Of a DNA stretch of 64,000 bases, positions 1 through 11,607 are shown in pieces; within the stretch, counting starts at the first letter, position 1; the number at the start of each line of letters is the position of its first letter. The notes beneath the pieces are model-generated. The model was not told the origin of the DNA. It saw only the letters and a list, made by a program, of their open reading frames with translations, and ran no database searches. Position numbers and translations under genes: made by a program. Source of the DNA: Prorocentrum cordatum (Eukaryota; Sar; Dinophyceae; Prorocentrales; Prorocentraceae); contig CAUYUJ010018656.1 of NCBI GenBank assembly GCA_963575745.1, positions 1 to 64,000 on the forward strand. The letters run 5' to 3'.

Positions 1-1457
1 TCACGACGTTTCGTGGCCCACAAGGGGAGCTTCCCCGAAGGCCCCAGTGCTTGGGCCCGTCCGCATGCGTCCCGCACACCCATTTCGGCACACGCCTCAC
101 ACGTTTCGTGGCCCCACAGGGAGCTCCACCGAAGGCCCCATGGCTGCCGTCCGCATGCGTCCCGCACACCCATTTCGGCACACCCCTCACACGTTTCGTG
201 GCCCCACAGGGAGCTCCACCGAAGGCCCCATGTCTGCCGTCCGCATGCGTCCCGCACACCCATTTCGGCACACCCCTCACACGTTTCGTGGCCCCACAGG
301 GAGCTCCACCGAAGGCCCCAGTTCTGCCGTCCGCATGCGTCCCGCACACCCATTTCGGCACACCCCTCACACGTTTCGTGGCCCCACAGGGAGCTCCACC
401 GAAGGCCCCAGTGCTGCCGTCCGCATGCGTCCCGCACACTCATTTCGGCACACCCCTCACACGTTTCGTGGCCCCATAGGGAGCTCCACCGAAGGTCCCA
501 GTGGGTGTGCCCGCATGCGTCCCGCACACGAATTTCGGCACACCCCCACACGTTTCGTGGCCCCATACGGAGCTCCACCGAAGGCCCAGGGCTGCCGTCC
601 GCATGCGTCCCGCCACACCATTTCGGCACACCCCCACACGTTTCGTGCCCCATATGGGATCGCCACCGAGGCCCCAGTGCTGCCGTCCGCATGCGTCCCG
701 CACAGAACAACCATTTCTCGGCACACCTCCTCACACTTTTCACGGGGGGTTGGGGCCCATAGGTATCTCCACAAGAAGAGCCCCAGTGCTGCCGTCCGCA
801 TGCGTCCAGCACACCCATTTCGGCACACCCCTCACACGTTTCGTGGCCCCACAGGGAGCTCCACCGAAGGCCCCAGTGCTGCCGTCCGCATGCGTCCCGC
901 ACACTCATTTCGGCACACCCCGCACACGTTTCGTGGCCCCATAGGGAGCTCCACCGAAGGCCCCATTCCATGGCTGCCGTCCGCATGCGCCCCGCACGCC
1001 CATTTCGGCACACCCCGCACACGTTTTCGGTGGCCCCACAGGGCAGCTCCACCGAAGGCCCTCAGTGCTGCCGCTCCCGCATGCGTCTCGCACACCCATT
1101 TCGGCACACCCCTCACACGTTTCGTGGCCCCATAGGGAGCTCCACCGAAGGCCCCATGGCTGCCGTCCGCATGCGTCCCGCACACCCATTTCGGCACACC
1201 CCTCACACGATTCGTGGCCCCACACGGAGCTCCACCGAAGGCCCCAGTGCTGCCGTCCGCATGCGTCCCGCACACCCATTTCGGCACACCCCTCACACGT
1301 TTCGTGGCCCCATAGGGAGCTCCACCGAAGGCCCAATGGCTGCCGTCCGCATGCGTCCCGCACACCCATTTCGGCACACCCCTCACACGTTTCGTGGCCC
1401 CACAGGGAGCTCCACCGAAGGCCCCAGTGCTGCCGTCCGCATGCGTCCCGCACACCA
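1..1457. repeat. 90-bp satellite array, about 16 copies
   Basis: The unit contains GCACACCCATTTCGGCACAC, then an ACGTTTCGTGGCCCC stretch and a GAGCTCCACCGAAGGCCCCA stretch, repeating every 90 bp; successive GAGCTCCACC starts lie at 121, 211 and 301. Copies between about 500 and 780 are more diverged and have small indels, and one near 1021-1080 has several single-base insertions. Because 90 is a multiple of three, all frames stay open and give long spurious reading frames on both strands. The array runs off the left edge of the window. Confidence 0.97.
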
Positions 1458-1867
1458 GGTGTGTTGCGTGCCGACATGGGCGTCGCGGCGCGCGGGCGCT
1501 GCCGTCGGGGTTCCCAGGGAAGCCCCCTGCAGAGGCGACGCTCAGAGTCACGAGTACCGAGAGTCACGCAGACCCAACCTGTTCACAGTCGTATACATAC
1601 ATTTACACTGGGCGTATCCATGCACGCATTCATGCGAATAGAATCAATCGCGCGCAGATTCATTCATAATCAGACTCGCTCGCGATCCGACTCGCACGCG
1701 CTCAAGCTTTCATATTCGAACCTATCGTCTTCGTTCGTGTTGTGTACACTGCCACGCATTTCGGCACACCCCTCATACGGCTCGTGGCCCCATAGGGAGC
1801 GCCACCGAAGAAGATATTCACAATTGCGGTACTCTCAACTGCATATGGTTGGGTCCTTCGCCAGGCT
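1458..1867. other. No gene seen; one orphan satellite unit
   Basis: This is a unique-looking stretch following the satellite. A single degenerate half-copy of the 90-bp unit (GCATTTCGGCACACCCCTCA followed by a GGAGCGCCACCGAAG end) lies at about 1755-1811. No coding signal or RNA gene was recognised. Confidence 0.7.
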
Positions 1868-2825
1868 ATTTTTTTTTGTCGCATGGTTTTCGCATGGTAA
1901 TTTTGTGGTTTCCGTATGGTTGTCGCATGGCTTTCGTATTGTGTATTGATGTCGTATGGTATTCGTATGGTAATCTTATGGTTCCCGCATGGTAATCGTA
2001 TGTGTTCCGTATGGTAATCGTATGGTAATCGCATGATTTTTCGTATGATTTTCGTATGGTAATCGTATGGCTCTCGTATTATATTCGTATGGTTTTCGCA
2101 TGGTGATCGTATGGTTTTCGCATGGTGGTCGTACGGCTTTCGTCTGATAGTCGTATGGCTGTCGTATGGTAACCGTATGGTTTTCGTCTGGTCATCGCAT
2201 GGTTTTCGTCTGATAGTCGTATGTTGTTCGTGTGGTAATCGCGTGGCTTTCGCATGGTTTTCGTATGAGACGCGTATGGTTTCCATATGGTGTTCGTATG
2301 GTACTCGTATGGTTTTCGTATGGTAATCGTGTGGTGTTCGTATGGTAAACGTGTGGTTTTCGAATGGTAACCGTATGTTGTTCGTATCGTAACCGTATGG
2401 CTCTCGTATCGAAGCCGTATGGCTTTCGTATGGTATTCGTATGGTAACCGTACGGCTTTCGTATGGTAGCCGTATGTTTGTCGTATGTTTTTCGTCTGGT
2501 AATCGCATGTTTTCCGTGTGGGAAGTGTGTGGTTTTCGTATGGTAATCGTATGTTTTTTCGTGTGGTATTCGTATGGTTTTCGCATGGTAGTCGTTTGGT
2601 TTTCGTACGGTCATCGTATGGTGTTCGTATGGTACGTGTATAGTTGTCGTATGGTTTTCGTATGGTGTTCGTATGGTTTGCGTATGGTGCTCGTATGGTT
2701 TCGTATGGTGTTCGTATGGTGTTCGTATGGTGTTCGTATGGTTTTCGCATGGTGTTCGTATGGTTTGTCGTCTGGTAATCGTATGGTTTTCGCATGGTAG
2801 TCGTATGGCGTTCATATGGCAATGG
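1868..2825. repeat. 11-bp minisatellite, about 1 kb
   Basis: Degenerate 11-bp units of the form TATGGTNTTCG (often TATGGTAATCG) run for nearly 1 kb. Three units make 33 bp, so the translations show an 11-residue pattern in every frame (TIRxPYExHT-like on the minus strand). These reading frames are by-products of the repeat. Confidence 0.95.
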
Positions 2826-2928
2826 CGTATTTTTCGGGCACGGCGGTTCTCCCCTCATGATCCCCACCACCTGCCTTTCTTTGTTCCAAGGAATAGATGG
2901 GGCAACCAGAGTGAGAGTATAGAGCCCT

Positions 2929-2968
2929 AGTAGTAGTAGTAGTAGTCGTAGTAGTGGTAGTAGTGGTC

Positions 2969-3053
<85 letters not shown>

Positions 3054-3150
3054 CAGTAGGAGCAGTAGTGGGTAGTGGTAGTCGGAGTCGGAGTCGTAGT
3101 CGTAGTAGTGGTCGTTTTGTCGGTGGTGGCGGTGATGGTGGTGACTGCGG
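2929..3150. repeat. (AGT)n microsatellite
   Basis: About 130 bp of near-pure AGT triplets, with degenerate GTC/GGT-rich edges. An (TA)n-rich patch follows separately at 3334-3432. Confidence 0.97.
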
Positions 3151-4119
3151 TGGTGGTGCTTACCTGCTTCGGCCGATCACTGTCTCTCGGGAGCCGGAGC
3201 CTCCAGCTGGGTGGCGACCCACACGTCTGTGGGCCTGGCGCCCCGCTCTCCGCGGGGGCCGCGGGGCCACCGGCGCGCCCAGGCCGAGGTCTCGGCGGTG
3301 CCGGGTGAGATCATGTCCACATGGACTACACATAATATGTATATATAATTATATATGTGTATATATATATATGTATATATTCATCTATGTATATATGTTT
3401 ATATGTATATATTATATATATATATATATCTTTAGCTACATTGATACGTGTCTGTAGATTTAGTTTCAGCCGGATTCGTTTATACAATGGTGTGCTTATG
3501 CACATATGTATGTATGCCATACTCCCCGCAGGTGCGGATAGGGGTGAGGGGTTGCTGTGATCTCAGCGCGACGCGCTGTGAAGTGGATCATGGCGCGCGG
3601 CGCCGCGGCGCCTGTGGAGTCACAAGAGAACGGAGCAGATCACGGAGCGATGCCGTTGTGCGCAACGGACACGGACAAGAGATACGTCCGTCAGGAGGAA
3701 AGATGTGTGGTACCCAGAAAGCCCTGGAGTTGGGCTCCCAGACGTGGGTTTGGTGTACAACGTGCCCTCCCTGGGACGTGGCGTTTGTATACTCAGCGTG
3801 GCCCCGGGCGGTGGAATCTGCTCGAGGCGGGAAGGACGCGGTATGCCAAACATCTCGACGATCCCGAGCTGACAACTCGTATCAAGACCTATGCGACGCC
3901 CACGCACTTCTCGGGGTGGACTTCTGAGGGGGCCATGGTTGTATGTTCTCGGACGGGGGTCCCCGCTCAAGTGGGATCATCTCGGGGTTCGATGCCCGAC
4001 CACTCGCCCGTACTTTTCGCGCCTTCGTCACCTTGCCCTTCCCCATTTCTCATTCCTATAGGTTTGAGTGTGTTTTGGTTTTCGTCCAGAGAATCGGCGT
4101 CGTGCCTGGGGGGGGAGTG
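3151..4119. other. No gene recognised
   Basis: The stretch holds GC-rich sequence to 3320, the TA-rich patch at 3334-3432, then about 690 bp of unique sequence. Overlapping open frames at 3448-4120 on both strands show no recognisable domain, motif or codon bias. I see nothing I can assign. Confidence 0.5.
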
Positions 4120-4290
4120 AGAGGGGGCAGGTCCTCTCAGAAGACGGCCGGGCTTCTCAGAAGCGCTCTGGCCTTCTCAGCAGTTCCCTTGTGGTTTCGG
4201 AGAGTCCCAGGAAGCTTCTCAGAAGGCCAGAGGCGTTCTGAGCCTTCCGAGATGGCCCGCCCTCTCTCCCTTCCCCCCTGGGCGCGCCAC
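4120..4290. repeat. Dispersed repeat K (CTTCTCAGAAG-rich), copy 1
   Basis: The sequence is built from the palindrome CTTCTCAGAAG and variants, and ends in a GAGCCTTCCGAGA stretch. A second copy with the same order of landmarks lies at 34238-34413, and a weaker one at 41560-41705. Confidence 0.75.
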
Positions 4291-4319
4291 CCAGAGAAGA
4301 TGAGGGGAGGGGGACGACC

Positions 4320-4558
4320 GGAGGAGCCAGACGAGGGGGAGGAGGGGGAGGAGGAGGAGGAGGAGGAGGAGGAAGAGGAGGAGGAGGAGGAGGAGGAGGA
4401 AGAGGAGGAGGAGGAGGAGGAGGAGGATGGTGACGGCGAGAGGAGGAAGGTCTTGACTATGGGGTGGTTGACCTCCGTATCCTCCCTCCATCCCGATGGC
4501 GGCCCCGACGACGACGACCGCATTCTGGCGACTCCGACGATCACGCCGACACTGACAC

Positions 4559-4590
<32 letters not shown>

Positions 4591-4799
4591 GCCGCGACTC
4601 CGACATCGACGACGACGACGACGACGGCGAGTGGCCTCTCTCGAGGAGCAGGACACCCCCGACGGCGCCAGCCCGGACGTCCAGGCGGTCGCCCTTCGCC
4701 CCCGCGGCCACCGCGCGGGCCGCCCCGTGCCGGGCGGCCACCGCCTCGCCGGCGCCACCACCGCCGCCGTTGTCGTCCTCGTTGTCGTCGTCGTCGTCG

Positions 4800-4831
<32 letters not shown>

Positions 4832-4870
4832 GCCGTCTCGTTGCGGTTGCCATCGCCGTCGCCGTCGCCG

Positions 4871-4959
<89 letters not shown>

Positions 4960-5100
4960 CGCCCTCCGCCCTTCCTCATTGCCCTTTCCGCGCCCTCCCG
5001 CGTCCTCTTCTCGTCCATCTCCGTGGGTGCTCCTTCGCCTCCTCCTTCTTTGCCGTCACCTCCTCGCTCCTCCTCCTCCGCCTCCTCCTTTTTCTTCTTA
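4320..5100. repeat. Compound triplet microsatellites GAG, GAC and TCG
   Basis: A (GAG)n block lies at 4336-4432, a (GAC)n block at about 4505-4625, and a long (TCG/GCC)n block at 4770-4962, followed by CTC-rich sequence. Long poly-Glu, poly-Asp, poly-Ser and poly-Arg frames here are repeat translations. Confidence 0.95.
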
Positions 5101-5117
5101 GTTCATCGGTCTTCGTG

Positions 5118-5312
5118 TCTCGGGTGGGCGAAAGGGGGATTGGAGGAGGGGGTTTTACGAAATTTGCTGCATGCACTGGTTTTCGGCCCACCGATGTGCC
5201 ATTCCTCGAATGGGCGCCCCCCTCCGGCGCCGGAGGCGCCGGGAAAATCAGCTACGTGAGCTGATTCTCAAACCCCCCCTTTGCTATCCCCCCCTTTCGC
5301 CCGACCCGAGTT
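5118..5312. mobile_element. TIR element E, copy 1
   Basis: The ends are inverted repeats: CTCGGGTGGGCGAAAGGGGG on the left and, read on the other strand, CTCGGGTCGGGCGAAAGGGG on the right. The interior holds the small palindrome AATCAGCTACGTGAGCTGATT (split as 10+11 bases about its centre) and a GGCGCCGG motif. The same ordered landmarks occur in the copy at 15675-15873. No coding capacity. It looks like a MITE-type non-autonomous element. Confidence 0.75.
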
Positions 5313-5860
5313 TCTCTGATCAGCACGACTCTGCACCATGCAAGGATCAAGCAATCTCAAAAAAGAGCCAGAGGCATCCGGACGAATGAGGAAAGAAGGG
5401 GGGCCCTGCGTTGTACCCAACCCTTTCGCATCAGTTGAGCCGAACACGTGGCTTACACTTGTACGACTTATGACAATGCGCGAGTTGTAATTTGACGTGC
5501 AGCTACATTGTCTGCGGCAGCAGCAGGGGGACGGAGGAAGGAGGGCGTGACAACAGCAGGGAATCGGAGCAAGGAGGAAGGTGCCGACAACGAGGGATGA
5601 GAGATGAGAAAGGAGGGCGGCGATGCTTTTAATTCTTTCGCTGATGGGCAGGGCTATCGACGCGATGTCGTCCTGGCGCCCCGAAGGATTTGGCTTTTCA
5701 AAACTAGTGCAGGAAACGAGCCAGGCCCAGCTCGCCCGCCGGCCTCTCCACTTCCTGCCCGCATCGCTCCGTACGGGAACTGACCGCTTGCGCGCCGCCA
5801 TGTCTGCGGGCGGCCCGTTGGGAAAGACATCGAGCGCGGGGCTATGTATGATCAGCATTT
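5313..5860. other. No gene recognised
   Basis: Unique sequence between element E and the GGA array. A minus-strand frame crosses it but owes its length mainly to the flanking (GGA/GAT)n arrays. No motif seen. Confidence 0.5.
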
Positions 5861-5867
5861 TCAGTGC

Positions 5868-6027
5868 TGGAGGCGGAGCAAGGGGAGGAGGAGGAGGAAG
5901 AGGAGGAGGAGGCGGAGGAGGAGGAGGCGGAGAAGGAGGAGGAGGTGGAGGAGGAGGAGGAGGAGGAGGGGGAGAGGGAGGGGGAGGGGGAGGAGCATGC
6001 GGACGACGACGATGATGATGATGATGC

Positions 6028-6074
<47 letters not shown>

Positions 6075-6108
6075 CTGATGATGCTGCTGATGATGATGAT
6101 GCTGAATA
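5868..6108. repeat. (GGA)n then (GAT)n microsatellites
   Basis: GGA-rich sequence to about 5995 is followed by (GAT)n to 6108. Confidence 0.96.
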
Positions 6109-6779
6109 ATACGAAAAATATCAATCATAACAAGAAGAACGAGAAGAGGAGAAGGAGGAAGAGGGGGAGGAGGAGGAGAAGGAATATTATTAGTACTCAT
6201 CGGAAGGAGAAGACGACGAAGACAAGTACTAATACCACGACACACAAACATATCATGAATACTGGTACGAAGAGCAATGCGACTAATAATTATAAGGCTA
6301 CTACGATTAAGAAGGAATGTCATTGGTATTAAGAATAATAACATGGACACGAAGAATAATACTAAGGTGTCTAAGACTACTCTCAAGACAACCAACACTA
6401 ATTCAAACTAGTAGCTGTACGTATGCGAGACGAAGCAGACGACTATTCCGATTATTAGCCATAGAAGAAGAAGTCGACGAACATCAGTATTCGTGCGAAG
6501 ACTCGTACGAATACTATCCAGACGAATACGCTGATGACGCTTCGGCATAATACCAAGAGAAAACTAAGACGACGAATGCGAATCCACAACATACGAATCA
6601 TATTACGACGATCACGACGGAACATGTTAAGACGACGACGACGACTACACTATGGCGACTACTACTACCGCTAGTACTAAATATTAATCATAGATTGAAC
6701 ATAATAATACACATACTAATAAGACTATTGCGGACACGGGTGATATAAAATAATTATGACAACAATCATACTATGGGTA
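6109..6779. other. AT-rich, triplet-derived sequence without genes
   Basis: Low-GC sequence with many ACTACTA, GACGAAG and AATACG fragments. It looks like strongly mutated triplet microsatellite and resembles the stretches at 16131-16305 and 17560-18055. No gene seen. Confidence 0.6.
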
Positions 6780-7095
6780 GGAGAAGGAAGAGGATGATAC
6801 AGATGAGGAGGAAGAGGAGGAGGAGGAGGAGGAGGAGGAGGAGGAGGAGGAGGAGGCAGAAAGAGGTCGGAGAGGAGGAGGAGGGTGGAGGAGGAGGAGG
6901 AGGAGTTGGAGGAGGAAGAGGGTGCGGAGAAGGAGGAGGAGGAAGAGGAGGAGGAGCTGAAGGAGGAGGAGGAGTAGGAGGAGGAGGAAAACAGAGGCGG
7001 AGGAGGAGGAGGCGGAGGAGGAGGAGGAGGAGGAGGAGGGGGAGGAGGGAGACGAGGAGGGGAGGGATGTATGGATGGATGGATGGATGGATCGA
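6780..7095. repeat. (GGA)n and (GGAT)n microsatellites
   Basis: Long GGA-rich tract, ending in a short GGAT run at 7070-7092. Confidence 0.96.
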
Positions 7096-7346
7096 GGGGA
7101 GGAGAATGGGAGGTGCGCGCTGTTCCGAAGGACCCAGCCGGGCAGCTCGCGCGCGCGCGCGCGCCAGGCCGAGTCCGCGAGCGAGGCCGCCCGTGGTGGG
7201 GAGGGCTCCTCCCTCTCTCCCTGCCTCCCCGCTGCTCTCCCTCCCGCTCCCCCCAAATCCGTAGTCACTGTGGCTCACGCCATTTGTAGCTCAAGCGGTC
7301 GCATTGCCCTCGCCCGCGCGCTCGCCCCCTTCCCTGGCGAGGCGCA

Positions 7347-8206
7347 GTGGCGGGATGTCGGGGCCTAAATATGGGGCTACCTCGGCACTCCTCGGGCGCC
7401 TCCCTCGTGGAGGCTGTCGTCCGAGCCGCGCCTGGCGCTGCTGCTGCCCCCGACGCCCACGCGCCGCCTGCTGCCCCGCCCGCCGCCTTCGGCGCCCAGG
7501 GCGGGGCGGCGGAGGCGCCGCTGCCGCCGCCGCCGCCTCGCGGAATTCCGCGTGCCGCAGAGGCGCCCCCCGCTGCGGGCGCAGCGGCCGCGGGCGCCGG
7601 AGAGGGGCCGTGGGGGCCGCTGCTGGCGGGGGCCCGGCGCGGGTGCGTCGGCCCGTGCCCGCGGCGGCCGATGCGGGCGAGGAGCCGAGGGACCTGGAAG
7701 AACGGCAGCCGGGCGGACGGCGCGCGTCGTGGGCGGCGCCGGCGGGAGCCCGACGCCCTGGCGGAGGAGTGCGCTGGTGCTGCTGGTGCGGCTGGCGCGG
7801 GCCCGCCCGCGGCGGCCCGCGCCGCGGTGGTCGCGGCGGGCGGCGGCCCGCCTGCGGCTGCCTCGGCGGACCTCGCCATCGTTGAGGGCGTGCGCGTGCG
7901 GGCTCTGCGGGCCCTGGGGCCCTGGAGCTCAGTCGGGCGTGCCCCTTACTACACGAGGAGTATGCAAAAATAGTAAGACACTGTCTGGAGGCGATTTTCC
8001 TATCATCTTTGTTGTGACTCTTTTTTAGTTTTGTTCGGCAGGTTTTCATTTGTCCTCCCAAATCTGCCTGCAGGAGGACATGCCCGCCCTGACCCTAGAG
8101 ACGGGTCTGACCCTCCTGCTCTCGTTCGGCCTGTCCTTCTTCTTCGGAGAGGTGCTGCCTTGGACCGGCCCCCAGCTGATGGAGCCCAGTCGGGAGCCTC
8201 GAGACG
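7347..8206 (+). other. Possible GC-rich coding segment interrupted by element A
   Basis: An Ala/Pro/Gly/Arg-rich frame with no stop runs on the plus strand from 7347 to the start of element A. Downstream of the element another frame reads a hydrophobic segment (GLTLLLSFGLSFFFGEVLPW, about 8103-8165). If element A is removed the two could be joined exons of one gene, but the minus strand is equally open at this GC content and no domain is recognisable. This is a weak coding call, listed because the element with a target duplication sits between the two halves. Confidence 0.25.
7928..8092 (+). mobile_element. TIR element A, copy 1, with 8-bp target duplication
   Basis: A 165-bp element starting CTCAGTCGGGCGTGCCCC and ending GGACATGCCCGCCCTGA, which are inverted repeats of each other. 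It is flanked by CCCTGGAG (7920-7927) and CCCTAGAG (8093-8100), an 8-bp target-site duplication with one mismatch. Element length and ends match the copy at 40602-40764. Non-coding; introner/MITE-like. Confidence 0.8.
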
Positions 8207-8440
8207 GGGGTCAATACAAACGGGGGTCAGCAAGGGCACCGGATCCTGCAGGGCCCTGCGAAGACCCCCTCTGGCTGACCCGGGTCAGCGAGCCGCTCGT
8301 GGCCGCGAGGCGGCCGCGCACATTGGCTGGCCCAGGTGTGCGAAGACCTGCGTGGCAGTTTGTTTTTCCTGCATTGCAGTTTCGTGGTTTCCTGCGGACC
8401 CGGGTCTGGATTGACCCAGGTCAGAAGATCCCCGACCCAG
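8207..8440. repeat. Dispersed repeat G, copy 1
   Basis: Landmarks in order: a CGGGGGTCAGC stretch, GGATCCTGCAGGGCCCTGC, GACCCGGGTCAG, then TTGACCCAGGTCAGAAGATC. The same landmarks recur at 35640-35802 and 38448-38635. It contains several short palindromes (GACCCGGGTC, GCAGGATCCTGC-like). Confidence 0.65.
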
Positions 8441-8755
8441 GTGCCACTGGAAGACGGGGAGCACGCGGGACAACAAGGTGGAAGCATTCCCATGAAGGAT
8501 TTTGGGGTTCTCGCCTATCGGTGTCCCGGCGCTCCCAGACGGCCAGAGAGGCCCCCAAGACCGCCCCAAGACGGCCCACGAGTCCTGCAAGAGGGCCCCC
8601 AAAACAGACCAAGAGGGCTGCTCCCCTTCCTCGCTCGCGGTGCTGGCGGTGCTCCGCGTGCACTTCCCCGCATGGTCGGAGGGGGGGGCCCGGTGCCGGC
8701 CAGGTCCAGCCCTGGCCCCTCCGCTGACTGCTGGAGGGCGCCGTGCAGATTCGCA
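8441..8755. other. No gene recognised
   Basis: GC-rich sequence with overlapping frames on both strands and no recognisable domain. Confidence 0.5.
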
Positions 8756-8995
8756 ACAAAAACTCCCTCCCTCCCTGCTTCCCCTCCCTCCCTCTTCTTT
8801 CTTTCGCCCTCCCCTCCCCTCCCCCTCCCCTTCCTCCCTGCCTCCCTGCCTCCCTCCCTCCCTCCTTGCTCCCCTTCCCGCTCCCCTCCCGGCTCCCGAT
8901 CCCTCCCTCTCTCCCTCCTTCTCCCTCTGACTTCCCCCTCCTTCCCCCTCTGAATTCTCCCTCCCCCCTCCATCCATCCCTTCGGCCTGTCTTTC
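8756..8995. repeat. (CCT/CCCT)n polypyrimidine tract
   Basis: About 240 bp of nearly pure C/T with CCTCCCT units. Confidence 0.95.
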
Positions 8996-10090
8996 TCCTC
9001 CCCTTCCTCCCAAGGGGTTCGGTTCTTTCGAGCTTGTCATGTTGTGCGTGCCAGCAGTATTCATCCAACCGGTGAGTGTGTTTGAAAGTGATCCGGTGTT
9101 TGCTTTTTCATCGTCTCCATTTTAACTTCAGGTGAAGCTTTGGCACATTCAACTAGCTTCAATCTGCAACCTACCAATCGGACCATATCGTATTCATCCA
9201 GGTCTTGCACGGCACCGCCCAGGGTCTCTTATTTGGAGTTCAGTTGCTTGAGTGCCTTTCTCGCTTCGACCTTTCTTTCGGCAAATGCCTCGAGTAATTT
9301 CCCATATCAATCTCGCACTGTGGATCCATATGACCTGTTTGACAGCTGTATCGTCCCGTGCTCGCTTGCCCGATTAGGCTTATGCTTCTGTGCCCCCCTT
9401 TGATCCAGATCCGATCTTGTTGTTATCCTGCGTTCTGATCGTTTGCTCCAGGCCTGCGATCTTGTCCTTTCCCGATGTTGCTCTTGCCCTCAGTTCAGAT
9501 TCGGCAGTTGGCTACGTTCTCAGCAAAGCCGTGCTCATCTTTGTCGCCGCCTGCAATGACGCGTAAGTTTTTCCTGACTAGTTCTTTGCCGCTTCCAATG
9601 GCATTGGCAGTGATGAGCTCCTGCATGTAGTCGTGATTTGCCCGTAACGCGGTTCCAGCATAGTTGTAGCCTCCACCCATGCACGCTGCCAAGCACAACT
9701 CGCGGAATCTGTCAGGTCAGAGCCCTGACCATGTTTCGCGATTTGCTGGTGCGTGACATTCAGTTGTGTTGTTTCTCCGAGTACTGCGAGTTTAGCATTC
9801 CGTTATCATGCACGCTTGACGTACTGCCCTTCTGCACGACGGTCGTGCTGTCGGTGGTATATGCTGCTTGAACCAAACAGCGATGAACATCCCCAGTGTA
9901 TGTAGGCCCCGGTTCAGACTCCTCGGCTGGTCGGCCAGGCGAAACGCAAGGAAGGTCGAAGGGCACGACGGCGAGGCAAGGGCGAACACATCCCCTTCAT
10001 GGTCCAGGAGCTCTATCCGACATGTTGCGAGAGCGCGACGGTAATCGCGCGCTGGCCATCGTCTGGCGCCCTGCTTGAGCGGTCTCTTCT
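8996..10090. other. About 1.1 kb with no recognisable gene
   Basis: Balanced base composition and mostly unique sequence. The longest frames are under 90 codons and overlap on both strands. I found no tRNA, snRNA or protein motif in it. Confidence 0.5.
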
Positions 10091-10359
10091 GATGGGCCCG
10101 TTTTCCGCCACCATTATCATGGTTAGGAGAGGGAGGAGGAGGAAGAGAAGGAGGAGGAGGAGGAGGAGGAGGAGGAGGAGGAGGAGGCGGAGGCGGAGGA
10201 GGAGGATGAAGGAGGAGGAGGAGGAGGATAAAGGAGAGGAGGGAGGGGAGGAGGAGGATCAGGAGAGGAGGAGGAGGAGGAGGAGGAGGAGAAGGACCTC
10301 CCCATCCTCCCATCTCCCCCGTCCTATATATGGCAGTGGTGGTGGAAAACTGTCCCACC
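10091..10359. mobile_element. TIR element C, copy 1, filled with a GAG microsatellite
   Basis: The left end starts GATGGGCCCGTTTTCCGCCA; the right end, read on the other strand, starts GGTGGGACAGTTTTCCACCA. The inverted repeat extends about 40 bp on each side, and the interior is almost entirely (GAG)n. A right arm with the same sequence also borders a GAG tract at 33821-33884. The microsatellite therefore lies inside the element in this copy. Confidence 0.7.
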
Positions 10360-10499
10360 GTCTTCCAGTCTGACCTATCGTGGCACAGTCACTCGGAGGT
10401 GCGGGCCTCCACGCCTGTGCCGCCGCCCGCCAGACGCTGGCGGGAGGTCACGTGGCTATCGGGCCACCTCATGGCAGGGGCAGGACAAACCTCCTTCTC

Positions 10500-10606
10500 C
10501 TCGTTTCCCCTCCTCCTCCTCCTCCTCCTTCTCCTCCTCCTCCTCCTCCTCCTCCTCGTCTCCCCATCCCTATCCGCATCTCCCTTCTCCTTCCTCTCCC
10601 CCGTTT

Positions 10607-10639
<33 letters not shown>

Positions 10640-10695
10640 CTCTTCCTCCTCCTCTTCCTCCTCTTCTTCCTCCTCTTCCTCCTCGTCCTCCATGG
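10500..10695. repeat. (CTC)n microsatellite
   Basis: CTC-rich tract with CTT interruptions. The 137 bp before it and about 280 bp after it show no recognisable gene. Confidence 0.95.
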
Positions 10696-10972
10696 GCGGC
10701 TCGCTCGGGGTGCCCTGTGGGTGCCACTGTCCAGAATGCGCTGCTCGAGAGGTCCCGTGAGTCGTGTTCTACCGTGGGCCACTTCCCACAAGGGGGCGGC
10801 TCATAAGCCAGTATGAGTGGTGATTTGCCGTAGTCTCTGCCGTAATCCTTTCCCTTTTTCCACCTCCTCCTCTTGTTCCGTTCGAAGTCCCGATGGGGAT
10901 ACCGCGGTGCACAAGCATGCACATAAAGAACGACACCAGAAACACACATGACAATGGCGGCGACATGACCAT

Positions 10973-11175
10973 TGAGAAGGAGGAGGAGGAGGAGGAGGAG
11001 GAGGAGGAGGAGGAGGAGGAGGAGGAGGGAGGGCCAGACTCAGCGAATCGCGTCGCCAGGCTGTGCGATGTGCACAGGGGTCCACGAGTTATTCTTTCAT
11101 TCATTCATTCATTCCTCCGTTCATTCATTCATTCATTCATTCCTCCACTCATTCCTCCTCACACTCCTCCCATTC
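10973..11175. repeat. (GAG)n, then (CATT)n microsatellites
   Basis: GAG block at 10973-11030 and a CATT tetranucleotide run at 11095-11155, grading into CTC-rich sequence. Confidence 0.95.
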
Positions 11176-11349
11176 CTCCTCCCCCCCCCTCCCTGTAGTG
11201 TGGGGGGGGGGGAGAGATGCGGACAGCACAGCGCTCCCGCGCGCGCCCATTCCCCCCTCTGCGAGGAGGTCTTCCGGGCGCCGCCCGGGCTGCTGGAGCC
11301 AGGACCCCCCTACCCCTGGGCCTCCCCCTCTGGCCTCGTGCGTTGGCGG

Positions 11350-11516
11350 TGGCCGCGTCGTCGTTACCGTCGCCGTCGTCGTCGTCGCCGTCGCCGTCTC
11401 CGTCGCCGTCGCCGTCGCCGTCGTCGTTGTCGTTGTCGTCGTTGTCGTTTGTCGTCGTCGCCGTCGCCGTCGTCGCCGTCGCCGTCGCCATTGCCGTCGA
11501 CATCGTTGTCGTAGTT

Positions 11517-11547
<31 letters not shown>

Positions 11548-11551
11548 TCGT

Positions 11552-11607
<56 letters not shown>

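Noticed and set aside
1-1457. CRISPR array
   Set aside because: Units are 90 bp, contiguous, with no unique spacers, and the genome is eukaryotic.
1-1551. Long overlapping frames (up to 362 codons) over the first 1.5 kb
   Set aside because: They are translations of a 90-bp satellite; all three frames and both strands are open because the unit is a multiple of three.
3985-4010. A GGGGTTCGATGCCC stretch resembling a tRNA T arm
   Set aside because: The loop is one base too long and no acceptor, D or anticodon arm can be formed upstream.
4320-4965. Poly-Glu/Asp/Ser protein genes
   Set aside because: Pure triplet microsatellite with no flanking domain; the same applies to similar frames at 5.9, 6.8, 10.1, 11.4, 12.7, 13.8, 16.3, 28.5, 33.3, 39.8 and 63.7 kb.
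7265-8061. Minus-strand Ala/Pro/Arg-rich frames of 204-256 codons
   Set aside because: High GC removes stop codons on both strands; no sign favours this strand.
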